From the NCBI GenBank assembly GCA_945870425.1, contig CAMBSD010000003.1, positions 1 to 64,000 of the forward strand: a stretch of 64,000 nucleotides of DNA, in the 5' to 3' direction. The DNA is from Chitinophaga pinensis (GTDB lineage Bacteria > Bacteroidota > Bacteroidia > UKL13-3). Positions 50,152 to 59,559 of this stretch are shown here, one piece after another (positions within the stretch are counted from its first letter, which is position 1; each line of letters opens with the position of its first letter). The notes beneath the pieces were generated by a model, which saw only the letters and a list, made by a program, of their open reading frames with translations, made no database searches and had not been told where the DNA came from. A program made the position numbers and the translations under genes.

Positions 50152-52500
50152 ATGTGGGAAATTTTTGGACGAAATATCATCCGTAACAGGTTCTATTACT
50201 TGATAGGCCTGGGTTTGATAACTATATTCTTTGGCTATTTTGCCAGTAAGGTGCAACTGACTTACGATTTTGCCAAGGTTATCCCTAAGGACGACCCTGA
50301 TTTTATCGAATACATTAAATTCAAGCAAACCTTTGGCGAAGATGGCAATATTTTGGTGGTGGGTGTTCAATCCAACCAAATCTTTAAAAAGAATTTCTTT
50401 AACGATTGGTACAAGCTATCCAATGATATTGAAAGCACCGATGGGGTTGAAAAGGTGGTGTCTTTACCTAAAATATACACCCTCTATAGAAACGATTCTC
50501 TTCAAAAGCTGCAACTAAAACCTATTTTAAGCCAAGCCCTAAATACCCAAGCCGAAGTTGATTCCTTTAAAAATGTGGTGCAAACCCTCAAGTTCTATCG
50601 GGGCTTGTTATACAACCCTGAAAGCAATGTGACACTTTTAGCTATTACTCTAAAGAAAGACAAGCTCGATAGCAAAGAGCGCATTCCTTTGGTGGCCGAA
50701 ATAGAAAGAAAATCAGATGAGTTTGGCAAGAAATATGGTTGCGAAATGCACTACTCTGGATTGCCTTATGTGCGCACTGTCATGAGTAGTAAGGTGGCTG
50801 ATGAGATTAAGATTTTCACCTACCTATCCATTCTGGTAACTGCCATTTTCATTTTTGTGTTTTTTAGGTTTATCAGTGCGGTTATTTTTAGTTTGATAGT
50901 GGTTATCATTGGGGTAATATGCACCCTAGGTACCATTGCTCTATTTGGCTTTAAGATAAGTTTGCTCACAGGTATCATCCCTCCATTGATGGTTATTATT
51001 GGGATTCAAAACTGTATTTACCTGCTCAATGTGTATCACCAAGAGTTTACCAAACATGGCAATAAAATGTTGGCCATCATCCGGCTGATTTCAAAAAATG
51101 GTTTGGCTTTGTTCCTTACCAATGTTACCACTGCCATAGGTTTCTGTGTGTTCAGTTTTTCGGGTAGTGCCATTTTAGATCAGTTTTCTATCGTGTCGGG
51201 CATCAACATCATGTTGATTTACCTTATCAGCTTGATATTTATCCCAGTTGTTTATAGCTATTTGCCACCTCCAAAACCCCGTCATATCAAGCATTTGGAC
51301 GCTGTGAGGTTGAATAAATTCTTGGATTATTGTAACTACTTAGTGTACAACCGAAGAAAGACCATATACATGGTAACCATTTTGTTGGTTGTTATTTCTA
51401 CCATTGGTGCTTTTATGGTGGATAATTTAGGCTATGTAGTTGATGATTTGCCTCAACATAATAAGGTGTACAAGGACTTAAGGTTTTTTGAAACCAACCT
51501 AAAAGGAACCTTGCCTTATGAGATTAGAATTAACACCAAAGAGGAGGGAGGCATTAAAGATTTTGCTACCTTACAAAAAATAAATAGGCTGCAAAAAGAC
51601 TTAGCCAAGGTGCCTGAATTTGGAAAGTCGGTATCGGTAGTTGATTTTCTAAAATTTGCCAACCAAGGAATGAATGGTGGAGATAGCAACTATTTTATAG
51701 TACCTAGCGTGCTTGATATCAGTGGTATCTTAGGCTATTTACCAAAAAGCGAAGAAGGTAAAGGCAATATCCTAAAATCTATGGTGGACAGCACCTACAC
51801 CTCTGCACGTGTGAGTATCCAAATGGCTGATATTGGCTCACAAAAAATCAAATTGCTTAATACCATCATTCAACAAAAAGTAGATAGCATTTTCCCTAAA
51901 GACCAATATGATGTGAGGTTGACAGGTACGAGTATGATTTACCTGAAAGGCAATGATTACCTTATAAATAACCTTTTGAGCTCAGTATTTTGGGCTTTGT
52001 TGCTCAATTCATTTATGATGATATTCTTGTTTGCTTCATGGCGCATGATGTTGATTTCGCTTTTGCCAAACATCATCCCATTGATTATGACCATCGGAAT
52101 CATGGGCTTTTTCCATATTAGGTTGAAACCATCTACCATCATCATCTTCAGCATTGCTTATGGTATAGTGGTAGATTTTACAATACACTATTTGGCCAAA
52201 TACCGACACTCACTCAAGAAGCATAATTGGGATATGAAGATAGCCATTCCTGAGAGTTTGAATGATGCAGGTCCTAGTATTATTTATACTGCCGTAGCAC
52301 TTTTTGCAGGCTTCATCATTTTTGCCGCTAGCGATTTTGGTGGAACTGTTGCGCTAGGTGTTTTAACTTCGTTGGCCTTGTTGTTTGGTATGCTTATGAA
52401 CCTATTGTTATTGCCAAGCATGTTGCTTTCACTAGAAAAATCAATCAATAGCAAAAAAGAGTTTGATACCACTTGGGTGGATGTTGAACCAGAAGATTAG
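50152..52500 (+). CDS. MMPL/RND-superfamily transporter
   Basis: A 782-residue inner-membrane exporter with two similar halves, each an N-terminal TM helix, a large periplasmic domain and a cluster of five TM helices (first cluster about residues 215-380, second about 620-775). Motifs GIQNCIYLLNVYHQE and GIVVDFTIHYLAKYRHS are the sterol-sensing-like repeats with an acidic residue that carries proton relay in this family. Bacteroidota members export lipids or hopanoid-like molecules; substrate here is unknown. I chose the ATG at 50152; a TTG 24 bases upstream is in frame but adds nothing family-like. Confidence 0.9.
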   Translation: MWEIFGRNIIRNRFYYLIGLGLITIFFGYFASKVQLTYDFAKVIPKDDPDFIEYIKFKQTFGEDGNILVVGVQSNQIFKKNFFNDWYKLSNDIESTDGVEKVVSLPKIYTLYRNDSLQKLQLKPILSQALNTQAEVDSFKNVVQTLKFYRGLLYNPESNVTLLAITLKKDKLDSKERIPLVAEIERKSDEFGKKYGCEMHYSGLPYVRTVMSSKVADEIKIFTYLSILVTAIFIFVFFRFISAVIFSLIVVIIGVICTLGTIALFGFKISLLTGIIPPLMVIIGIQNCIYLLNVYHQEFTKHGNKMLAIIRLISKNGLALFLTNVTTAIGFCVFSFSGSAILDQFSIVSGINIMLIYLISLIFIPVVYSYLPPPKPRHIKHLDAVRLNKFLDYCNYLVYNRRKTIYMVTILLVVISTIGAFMVDNLGYVVDDLPQHNKVYKDLRFFETNLKGTLPYEIRINTKEEGGIKDFATLQKINRLQKDLAKVPEFGKSVSVVDFLKFANQGMNGGDSNYFIVPSVLDISGILGYLPKSEEGKGNILKSMVDSTYTSARVSIQMADIGSQKIKLLNTIIQQKVDSIFPKDQYDVRLTGTSMIYLKGNDYLINNLLSSVFWALLLNSFMMIFLFASWRMMLISLLPNIIPLIMTIGIMGFFHIRLKPSTIIIFSIAYGIVVDFTIHYLAKYRHSLKKHNWDMKIAIPESLNDAGPSIIYTAVALFAGFIIFAASDFGGTVALGVLTSLALLFGMLMNLLLLPSMLLSLEKSINSKKEFDTTWVDVEPED

Positions 52501-53162
52501 TATTGCTTTATTGAAACCTTTTGCAAAGCAATTTGAAAACTAGCTAGACATAATGTAATCATCATTTAAACTATAAACTTTTTTCAGGACTATACACAAG
52601 TCATGACTACAAAGCAATTCCCCTCCTTGGAGGGGTTAGGGGTGGGTTACTTATGATGAAAATTTTGCTGCCTTTGCAGGCGTCCTCGCCTGCAAGTATG
52701 TTTGTATATACAGGTTGTTCGTAAATTAACTTTTCTAACCTCTGGCAAAACAATCATCTATCTTATTATTTTTCATTTTCCTTTTGAGGCATCAAAATCC
52801 CGATGTGTCGGGACAAAATGCTTCTTCCGATCCGATTAATCGGAATCAAGGTGCCTGCTAACACACTTCCCAACCTCAAAAAGATTTCTCCATGCCGCTG
52901 TATAGTTTTTGCCTCTTGGCTGTTCCCACTTCACATGGCAAAACCTAAAAGGCTGCACAAACCCTAGCTTGAAATCTTTTTGCACGCACTGCGTAAATCT
53001 GACTACCCATTCGACAAGCTCAGGGTGACAACGTCATAAGGGGGAATGCCAAGCTAGCTATAGCCCATTTACATTTTACATCATCGAAATGGAAATTTTA
53101 AAATTACCTGAATTATTGTGGTTCAATTCCTTCGTTAGATATCGGAGGGCAGGGGGATGTGT
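52501..53162. repeat. Repeat-filled gap with composite repeat A and B, copy 1
   Basis: No gene in 662 bases. Block A (52561-52596, 36 bases) recurs at 61406-61441 with one mismatch; block B (52938-53013, 76 bases) recurs at 61324-61399 with three mismatches, and weaker similarity extends left to about 52893. Also present: a CCCCTCC/GGAGGGG hairpin near 52620-52635 and a TTCGACAAGCTCAGGGTGAC word near 53011. Confidence 0.75.
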
Positions 53163-53549
53163 CTAATCAGTCTCCGTTGCTATATTCTTCTTTCGATTCT
53201 TGTATTTATCAATAATGCTTTCAATCCAACTGCCTGATTCTTTCATGAGGTATTTGGCTATAATAAGTTCAGCAATTTTTAATACCACTTTGCTAATAGG
53301 TGAACTGCTCATGCTGCGCATTCCTAACATAAATGGTACCACATAATCTTGTGCTTTGTTTAGGATGTTTTCTCCTTCTTTGTGGTTCTTAAATGGATTG
53401 AAACTTGCCCAAATGATACTCCATTTGTTATCTTGTAAATGGCTTATTTGTGTATTTACCTTTTGTTTTTGCAAATCATGATCTAGTCTTAATTGTTTGA
53501 TGGCGGCCTGCAAAGAATCGGCATCATATATGGGGTATCTACTTTTCAT
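53163..53549 (-). CDS. Unrecognised protein in the YtxH-holin operon
   Basis: A 128-residue protein of unknown family. It starts KSRYPIYDADSLQ, then a helical stretch of about 35 residues (LRLDHDLQKQKVNTQISHLQ), a central WSIIWASFNPFKN and a hydrophobic helix (VVLKIAELIIAKYLM) with a basic C-terminus. Its ATG at 53549 lies inside the end of the holin-like gene (11-base overlap), so the two are translationally coupled. Similar small proteins often follow holin-like and YtxH genes in Bacteroidota; probably membrane-associated, function unknown. Confidence 0.7.
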   Translation of the reverse strand: MKSRYPIYDADSLQAAIKQLRLDHDLQKQKVNTQISHLQDNKWSIIWASFNPFKNHKEGENILNKAQDYVVPFMLGMRSMSSSPISKVVLKIAELIIAKYLMKESGSWIESIIDKYKNRKKNIATETD

Positions 53550-53916
53550 GGCTGGGCTCCCCCTCAAATATGGTTTTGATTATGCCATTAATAATTGGCT
53601 TCTCGATAAGGTGCTTACGCGCTAATAATACAATCATGAATAACACAACATAGAGACTTGCTATAGCACCAAAGCCCGCAAAATAGGATTGGAACAATTG
53701 GCTGAAATAGTAGGCCAACATCAGGCTAATAAAGAGCATGGCAAAAAATGCCAATACCCCCAATACCAAACCACTAATGAACTTTGCACCAAGTTTACTT
53801 CCTTTATCTATGGCTGTAAGCTTGCCAAGTTCAATTTTCTGTTCGATATACACAGAGGCCGAATCCTTCAAGTCATTAAAGAAAGTTTCATTATTGGGCT
53901 GCTCATTGTTTTCCAT
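53539..53916 (-). CDS. Holin-like/Holin-X superfamily membrane protein
   Basis: A 125-residue protein with an acidic N-terminal helix and two hydrophobic segments (about 49-72 and 79-103) separated by a short Tyr/Phe-rich loop, then a basic helix. The layout matches the phage-holin-superfamily 6 / Holin-X proteins common on chromosomes near YtxH genes, with no phage association here. Presumed inner-membrane protein of stress physiology. It overlaps the YtxH stop by one base and the next gene by eleven. Confidence 0.78.
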   Translation of the reverse strand: MENNEQPNNETFFNDLKDSASVYIEQKIELGKLTAIDKGSKLGAKFISGLVLGVLAFFAMLFISLMLAYYFSQLFQSYFAGFGAIASLYVVLFMIVLLARKHLIEKPIINGIIKTIFEGEPSHEK

Positions 53917-54119
53917 TAGCTGCTTTTGTTATCACTGTTTGAATCTTGTGCCATGTCTTTTTTGTCAAGCCAATCGTTCACATCATCTTTCATTTCTTCG
54001 GCTTTCTTCTTCAAATGGCTGAGGGTTTCTTTTCCTTCTTTGCTTGCAAATAGCCATGTTATTCCTGCTCCAACAGCAGCACCTAATAAAAAAGGCCAAA
54101 GGTTCTTTTTATTGCTCAT
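53916..54119 (-). CDS. YtxH-domain protein
   Basis: A 67-residue protein: one N-terminal TM helix (about 8-25, GAAVGAGITWLFA) followed by an amphipathic charged helix (GKETLSHLKKKAEEMKDDV), the YtxH pattern. Such proteins are general-stress induced and bind membranes. First gene of the three-gene overlapping operon. Confidence 0.85.
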   Translation of the reverse strand: MSNKKNLWPFLLGAAVGAGITWLFASKEGKETLSHLKKKAEEMKDDVNDWLDKKDMAQDSNSDNKSS

Positions 54120-54203
54120 TGTCTTTGCTGATTAATGAAACAAACTTAGTTTTTTATTTTATATGTTGTGTAAACAAGTTTACTTTGAACATCAAAATCA
54201 TAT

Positions 54204-55214
54204 ATGCCACTTCTACCTGATAAAGACCGCAACAAACAATTATCCTTCTTGTTTTTGTTGGCGCTTGGTTGTTACCTGTTCTATTTACTAAGCGATTATT
54301 TTACGCCATTTTTAGGTGCTGTTATTTTTTATATGCTATTCTATAAAAGCATGGCATTCCTTACTGAGAAGCACAAATGGCGTAAGTCTTTGGCCGTTAT
54401 GCTTATTATTATCGTTTCTTTTTTAGCTATTACGGTTCCAGTTTTTTTGCTTTCGTTTTTGTTATATTCAAAAATCAGTGCAGCCTTCAATAGTCCTGAG
54501 TCCATACTCAATATTATTCACTTGATTGACGAAAAAGTGAATGCACTTACAGGTTATGATATCCTTTCAGACGATACCATCAATGTCTTAAAATTAAAAG
54601 CAGGCAATCTCATACCAGATTTGTTGGGAAAAGTATTTGACATTTTGGCGCAAGTGCTTATCTGCTATTTCCTTTTGTTTTACATGCTATTCTACTATAA
54701 AGAAATACCAGCATGGATAGAAAAATACTTGCCATTAGGAGCTGAAAATACGGCTAAATTTATGAAGGAATTAGAATCAATGACTATGTCGAATGTAATT
54801 GGTTCACCTCTTTTGGCACTTATTCAATCAGCCGCAGCCATCATTGGCTTTTATTTGTTTGGTGTGGATGAAGCTCTTTTCTGGGGTTTCATGTGTGGCT
54901 TTTTATCCTTTGTTCCATTTATTGGTTCAGCGTTGGTGTATATACCAATAGGCATATTGATGTTGAGTCTTGGCAAACAATGGCAAGGCATAGCCACCTT
55001 GGTTTACGGCATTGTGGTTATTGGTAACATTGATAATGTGATGAGGTTTGTTATTCAGAAAAAGTTTGCTGATGTGCATCCACTTATTACTATTTTTGGG
55101 GTCATCATTGGGCTGCAATTGTTTGGGCTACCTGGTTTAATTTTCGGTCCTTTGATGATTTCTTATTTCATACTAGGCGTGAAGATATATAGAACGAATT
55201 ATGTTGAAGAATAG
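54204..55214 (+). CDS. AI-2E family transporter (YdiK/PerM type)
   Basis: A 336-residue membrane protein with about eight TM segments: a pair at the N-terminus, a soluble helical insert about residues 95-150, and the conserved late block GVDEALFWGFMCGFLSFVPFIGSALVYIP followed by FGVIIGLQLFGLPGLIFGPL. Family members are permeases for autoinducer-2, cations or other solutes; AI-2 export is not proven for most. It is divergent from the YtxH operon with an 84-base gap. Confidence 0.9.
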   Translation: MPLLPDKDRNKQLSFLFLLALGCYLFYLLSDYFTPFLGAVIFYMLFYKSMAFLTEKHKWRKSLAVMLIIIVSFLAITVPVFLLSFLLYSKISAAFNSPESILNIIHLIDEKVNALTGYDILSDDTINVLKLKAGNLIPDLLGKVFDILAQVLICYFLLFYMLFYYKEIPAWIEKYLPLGAENTAKFMKELESMTMSNVIGSPLLALIQSAAAIIGFYLFGVDEALFWGFMCGFLSFVPFIGSALVYIPIGILMLSLGKQWQGIATLVYGIVVIGNIDNVMRFVIQKKFADVHPLITIFGVIIGLQLFGLPGLIFGPLMISYFILGVKIYRTNYVEE

Positions 55215-55375
55215 CCAATGTGAAATTCGGATTGCCAAAATTTTGAAATAATTTTAATGGAATCTCCATAGGCAAATTTACTATTCCCTTTAGCTTAAAA
55301 CCCTAATCCTTTTACATATACTAGTAAACTTTACTTATTATTTGTACATACCTCTAAATAACTTATTCTTGTTTT

Positions 55376-56686
55376 ATGAATAAACTCGTTAGGGGATTAT
55401 CACTATCACAAGCCACTTCACTTAATATGATCGATATGGTGGGCATTGGCCCGTTTGTAACCATACCTTTTATCATTCAGACTATGGGTGGTCCACAGTG
55501 CATTTTGGCTTGGTTGCTCGGTGCATTTTTATCATTTATGGATGCGTTTGTTTGGGCTGAACTAGGCGCCAAATGGCCACAAGCAGGAGGTTCTTATGTT
55601 TTCCTTCAAAAACTTTTTGGTAAGAAATATGGGCGTTTGATGTCTTTTCTTTTCGTGTGGCAAACCAGCATTCAAGCCCCATTGGTGGTGGCATCGGGTG
55701 CTATAGGTTTTGCACAATACCTTTCCTTTTTGGTGCCATTAACTGCCATTGAACAAAAAATAGTTTCAGGAACTTTGGTAATTTTCTTGGTGATATTACT
55801 TTACAGAAACATACAAGCCATTGGTAAACTATCTGTTATTATGTGGGCTGTGGTAGCATCTACTATTCTATGGATAATTATTTCGGCTTTCACCCATTTT
55901 GATGCCCAATTGGCTTTTACTTATCCTGAGAATGCTTTTGATTTTACACCTTTGTTTTTTGTAGCTCTTGGTCAGGCTTCTATCAAGAGTATTTATTCCT
56001 ATTTGGGCTATTATAATGTTTGTCATTTAGGTGCTGAAATTGTGAATCCTCAAAGAAACATACCAAAAAGTATTTTCATTTCGATTGCTGGAATAGCTGC
56101 CTTATACATTAGCATGCAAATCGGCATATTGGGTGTAATCCCTTGGCAAGAAGCACAACATTCCGAGTTTATTGTAAGTACTTTTTTTGAAAAATTATAT
56201 GGTCATACAACTGCTCAGATAGCTACAGGATTGGTGTTGTTTATCGCCTTATCATCTTTGTTTGCAGTTATGTTGGGGTATTCAAGGGTGCCTTATGCTG
56301 CAGCCAAAGACGGCAATTTCTTTAAGGTCTTTGCAAAGCTTCACCCAACCAAACATTTTCCATATGTATCTTTATTGGCTTTGGGTGGATTGGCATTCGG
56401 TTTTAGCCTTTTATTTAAACTTAAAGACATCATAACAGCCATCATCATCATGCGTATTTTGATTCAATTTATTAGTCAATCTGCAGGCGTTATTGCCTTG
56501 CATTATAATAGCAAGAAACTTCGATTGCCATACAGAATGCCTCTATTTCCTATACCCGCTATCTTGGGTATTATGGTATGGCTTTTTGTGTTTTTTAGCA
56601 GTAGTACCCAATTTATTTTAGGTGCATTGGGCATCATTATAACAGGTTGCTTGTTGTATTTTATTAAGGAACGAAAGACTGCTTAA
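55376..56686 (+). CDS. APC-superfamily amino acid permease
   Basis: A 436-residue permease with about twelve TM helices. The first helix has MVGIGPFVTIPFI, the unwound Gly-rich motif that binds the amino acid, and TM3 and TM6 to TM8 follow the APC pattern (FSIYSYLGYYNVCHLGAEIVNPQRNIPKS). Substrate is not readable, but the family takes up amino acids or polyamines by cation symport or antiport. Monocistronic; the downstream gap holds a structured element. Confidence 0.88.
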   Translation: MNKLVRGLSLSQATSLNMIDMVGIGPFVTIPFIIQTMGGPQCILAWLLGAFLSFMDAFVWAELGAKWPQAGGSYVFLQKLFGKKYGRLMSFLFVWQTSIQAPLVVASGAIGFAQYLSFLVPLTAIEQKIVSGTLVIFLVILLYRNIQAIGKLSVIMWAVVASTILWIIISAFTHFDAQLAFTYPENAFDFTPLFFVALGQASIKSIYSYLGYYNVCHLGAEIVNPQRNIPKSIFISIAGIAALYISMQIGILGVIPWQEAQHSEFIVSTFFEKLYGHTTAQIATGLVLFIALSSLFAVMLGYSRVPYAAAKDGNFFKVFAKLHPTKHFPYVSLLALGGLAFGFSLLFKLKDIITAIIIMRILIQFISQSAGVIALHYNSKKLRLPYRMPLFPIPAILGIMVWLFVFFSSSTQFILGALGIIITGCLLYFIKERKTA

Positions 56687-57165
56687 TGATACGAACGTTT
56701 TATAATTCGTATCTGTATTAATTCAATTTACCATATCTTTTTTTGGTGGTTGGAAACTAAATCAATGGTGTTCGAAACATGGTTTTTGATGTTGAACCCC
56801 TTCAGGGTTCTACTTTGTATATGTCATTTAACCGTGGGTTTCACCCACGGCTATGAATATTTTACCCCTTTGGGGTAAGCTAATTTTGAGGTTTCGAACA
56901 CTTATGAAACTAAATCCGAACGCGAAGCCAAATTAATTGCTAAAATAGGAGGCGAGCGTTGGGCTGAAAAATCCCGATTAATCGGGACGGGCCGTGCATC
57001 AGGCTAGGGGGCAGAAGCATATTTTTTTCTAGAAATGCTTTAGCATTCATGAACTCAATTAAAAAACAATTTATAGTGAATAATTTTTGGCTACTTTTTC
57101 ATCAATGGAAAAAGTAGCAGAAAGAAAATGCAAATATCAATTAGGTAATTAAAATTTTATAAAAA
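56687..57165. other. Intergenic gap with a structured inverted-repeat element
   Basis: No gene. Besides the element at 56768-56901 it contains a CCCGATTAATCGGG palindrome near 56973, and a perfect ten-pair hairpin CTACTTTTTC/GAAAAAGTAG (57091-57117) similar in plan to that at 30793. A coding-like reading across 56905-57000 stops quickly and is not supported. Confidence 0.65.
56768..56901. repeat. 134-bp element with 11-bp terminal inverted repeats and three hairpins
   Basis: GTGTTCGAAAC (56768-56778) and GTTTCGAACAC (56891-56901) are perfect inverted ends. Between them lie three hairpins: GAACCC/GGGTTC (56794-56810), CCGTGGG/CCCACGG (56832-56850) and TTACCCC/GGGGTAA (56862-56878). No open frame. 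The form is that of a non-autonomous mobile or extragenic palindromic element. Confidence 0.7.
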
Positions 57166-58413
57166 CTAAATCGTTTCATAAATAATTAAACCTGTTCTGA
57201 TTTTTGGTTCAATCCAAGTAGATTTTGGGGGCATGATTAAATTCTCTTCAGCTATTTGTTTCACTTCCTCAATCGAAGTAGGGTAGAGGGTAATAGCCAA
57301 ATTGTATTCTCCTGCATCTATCGTATTTTGAAGTGTTAATATCCCTTTACTACCATCTAGGAATGACAAACGCTTGTCTGTTTTGCTATCATTGATATTG
57401 AAAATTCTTTTCAAAAGAAACTCTTCAACAATGCTCACATCAAGCTTATCTAATGAGCCTTGCAAACTGTTGTATAACTCAGGTTTTAGTTTTATGAGAT
57501 AGGCATCGTTGTTGAAGTAAAGGCCAAACTCAGCTTTGTTTAAAGGTTGCACTGGAATATGCCCGCTTCTAACCACATCAAAATATTCGCCCACACATTC
57601 TAAGAAATTAGCTGCATCCACAGTGGCTTCATCATTTACCAAACGGTGGTATTCAAATATCTGTAATTTGTTAAAAGGAATTAAACAAACAGGAAAGTAA
57701 TTATACAATTCTGAACCATCACCATCAGGATTCTTTTCACGCATTTGTTGGCAATAAGTTGCGGAACCTGCCGAGCGGTGGTGTCCATCTGCTATGTATA
57801 TTTTTTCAATGTTCTTAAACTCAGACTCGATGGCAGCAATATCTTCATCGTTGATTAACACCCAAAGGTTATGCTTCAATTGGTCGGCACTCAAAAAATT
57901 ATATTCAGGTGCATTACTGTTGATGGTTTTATTAATAATGTTTTCGATAACACTGCTGTCGGGGTAGGTTAATAAAACGGGATTGCCTAAGCCATTGAAA
58001 TAGGAGATATGTTCGGCCAATTCGTTTTGCTTTTCAGTCAATGTATTTTCATGTTTCAAAATTATATTGTTGTTGTAATCATCTACAGAGGCTGTTGCAA
58101 TCAATCCTGTATAGGCGGTACTTCCTTTTATCAATCGATAAATATAGAAAACAGGCTTTTTGTCTTTGATTAAGATGCCTTCGTTTTTAAATCTTTGTAG
58201 GTATTCTAAGCCCAATGGAAAATGCTTTTCAGGGTTTTTCTTTTCACCTTTATAATGCAAATATGGCTTTACAACATGCAGGTAGCTAAATGGATTTTTT
58301 AGAATTTCGCTCGTTGATAATTCGCGAGAGGCGCTGTCATAACTTGGTGATGAAACTACTCCAGCTTTGTCTTTGCTTGGGCGAAGGGCTGCAAAAGGCT
58401 TAATTGTGGCCAT
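57166..58413 (-). CDS. DUF1015 family protein
   Basis: A 415-residue cytoplasmic protein covering the whole DUF1015 domain. The hallmark is IYIADGHHRSAGSA near residue 208, a His-His-Arg motif resembling a phosphate or metal site; PFAALRPSKDK opens the protein. Family members often stand beside serine-biosynthesis genes (serA, serC), but none is here. Function unproven, proposed to be a nucleotide- or phosphate-handling enzyme. Confidence 0.9.
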   Translation of the reverse strand: MATIKPFAALRPSKDKAGVVSSPSYDSASRELSTSEILKNPFSYLHVVKPYLHYKGEKKNPEKHFPLGLEYLQRFKNEGILIKDKKPVFYIYRLIKGSTAYTGLIATASVDDYNNNIILKHENTLTEKQNELAEHISYFNGLGNPVLLTYPDSSVIENIINKTINSNAPEYNFLSADQLKHNLWVLINDEDIAAIESEFKNIEKIYIADGHHRSAGSATYCQQMREKNPDGDGSELYNYFPVCLIPFNKLQIFEYHRLVNDEATVDAANFLECVGEYFDVVRSGHIPVQPLNKAEFGLYFNNDAYLIKLKPELYNSLQGSLDKLDVSIVEEFLLKRIFNINDSKTDKRLSFLDGSKGILTLQNTIDAGEYNLAITLYPTSIEEVKQIAEENLIMPPKSTWIEPKIRTGLIIYETI

Positions 58414-58520
58414 AGGTTTTAATTTTGTGAAGGCGAATATGTGTAAATATTTTATTAATCGTAATGCTAAGCTGAAAATAATTCTTATGTCAGTGAATAA
58501 GATTTAAATAGTTTGACCAC

Positions 58521-59477
58521 TTATTGCACCGAAGCCCTTTTTAATCGGTCGTTGATGGCAATCCCTAATCCTTCATTAGGGAATTTTTCGGCTAAAATAA
58601 TATCTACATCCAAATCATTCAAACTTCTTAAGGCCGAAAACAAACGTCTTGCTGCCTCATCTAGGTTTCTAAGTGGAGATAAAATAAATTGTTTTTTTAG
58701 ATCAATATTCCCATATTTTTTTGAAAAAGAAATGATACCTATTGAATGGCCTTGGTGATTCAATAATTCCTTCTCCATATCATCACAAATAATCAAATTT
58801 TTACTAGGCGCATAATGCCTTTCCATCATGCCTGGAGCAATAAATTTACTGATATCTCCATTCACTTGAGGAACATTTACTATGATTCCCAATGTGTTTT
58901 CAATTTGTTCTTTTGCCAAGCCACCATACCTTAAAATTCTTGGTGTATTTTCAAGAAAAGAAACAATGGTAGATTCTATGCCTACTTGGCATTCTCCTCC
59001 ATCCAAAATACATTTGATTTTATCGCCCAATTGTTGTTTGACATGAGCAGCAGAAGTAGGACTTACAAATGTGCTTGGATTGGCACTTGGCGCTGCCAAA
59101 GGGAAATCAAGCATGCCTAACAATTCAAGAGTTAGAGGGTGATTAGGTATTCTGATAGCCACCGAGTCATGACCTGCTGTTACCATATCCGGTATCTTTT
59201 TTGAACTTGGAACAACAAAAGTGATGGGCCCAGGGCAGAATTCAGAGGCTAATTTTAAAGCAAGTTCAGGCAAGTAAATGCCCCATTCAGCAAAGCGTTC
59301 CACTGAATTGGAATGTATGATTAATGGGTTGAAATGAGGTCGGTTTTTGGTTTTGTAAATACTCAATACCGCCTCTTCATTGAAGGCATTAGCAGCTAGA
59401 CCATATACCGTTTCGGTGGGTATAGCTACCAATCCGCCTTGTTTAAGTATTTCTGCCGCAGCATCTAATTGATTCAT
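58521..59477 (-). CDS. Threonylcarbamoyl-AMP synthase (Sua5/TsaC type)
   Basis: Sua5 makes threonylcarbamoyl-AMP from threonine, bicarbonate and ATP for t6A at position 37 of ANN-decoding tRNAs. From the ATG at 59477, chosen because the family begins about ten residues before GGLVAIPTETVYGLAANA, the protein has 318 residues: a YrdC domain (about 1-200, with KTKNRPHFNPL and SVAIRIPNHP, and SAPSANPS-type loop) and a C-terminal Sua5 domain with APGMMERHYAPSK. The second domain distinguishes it from short TsaC. An earlier in-frame ATG at 59540 adds 21 residues without family support. Confidence 0.93.
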   Translation of the reverse strand: MNQLDAAAEILKQGGLVAIPTETVYGLAANAFNEEAVLSIYKTKNRPHFNPLIIHSNSVERFAEWGIYLPELALKLASEFCPGPITFVVPSSKKIPDMVTAGHDSVAIRIPNHPLTLELLGMLDFPLAAPSANPSTFVSPTSAAHVKQQLGDKIKCILDGGECQVGIESTIVSFLENTPRILRYGGLAKEQIENTLGIIVNVPQVNGDISKFIAPGMMERHYAPSKNLIICDDMEKELLNHQGHSIGIISFSKKYGNIDLKKQFILSPLRNLDEAARRLFSALRSLNDLDVDIILAEKFPNEGLGIAINDRLKRASVQ

Positions 59478-59559
59478 ATACCAATGTGAGGATGGGAGAA
59501 TGCGAAAACGTGTGAATGAGTAATTAATTTTCATCCTCACACATCTTCACATTTATATT

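Noticed and set aside
56902-57010. Coding-like reading after the 134-bp element
   Set aside because: It stops after about 30 codons, and contains a CCCGATTAATCGGG palindrome typical of repeats.
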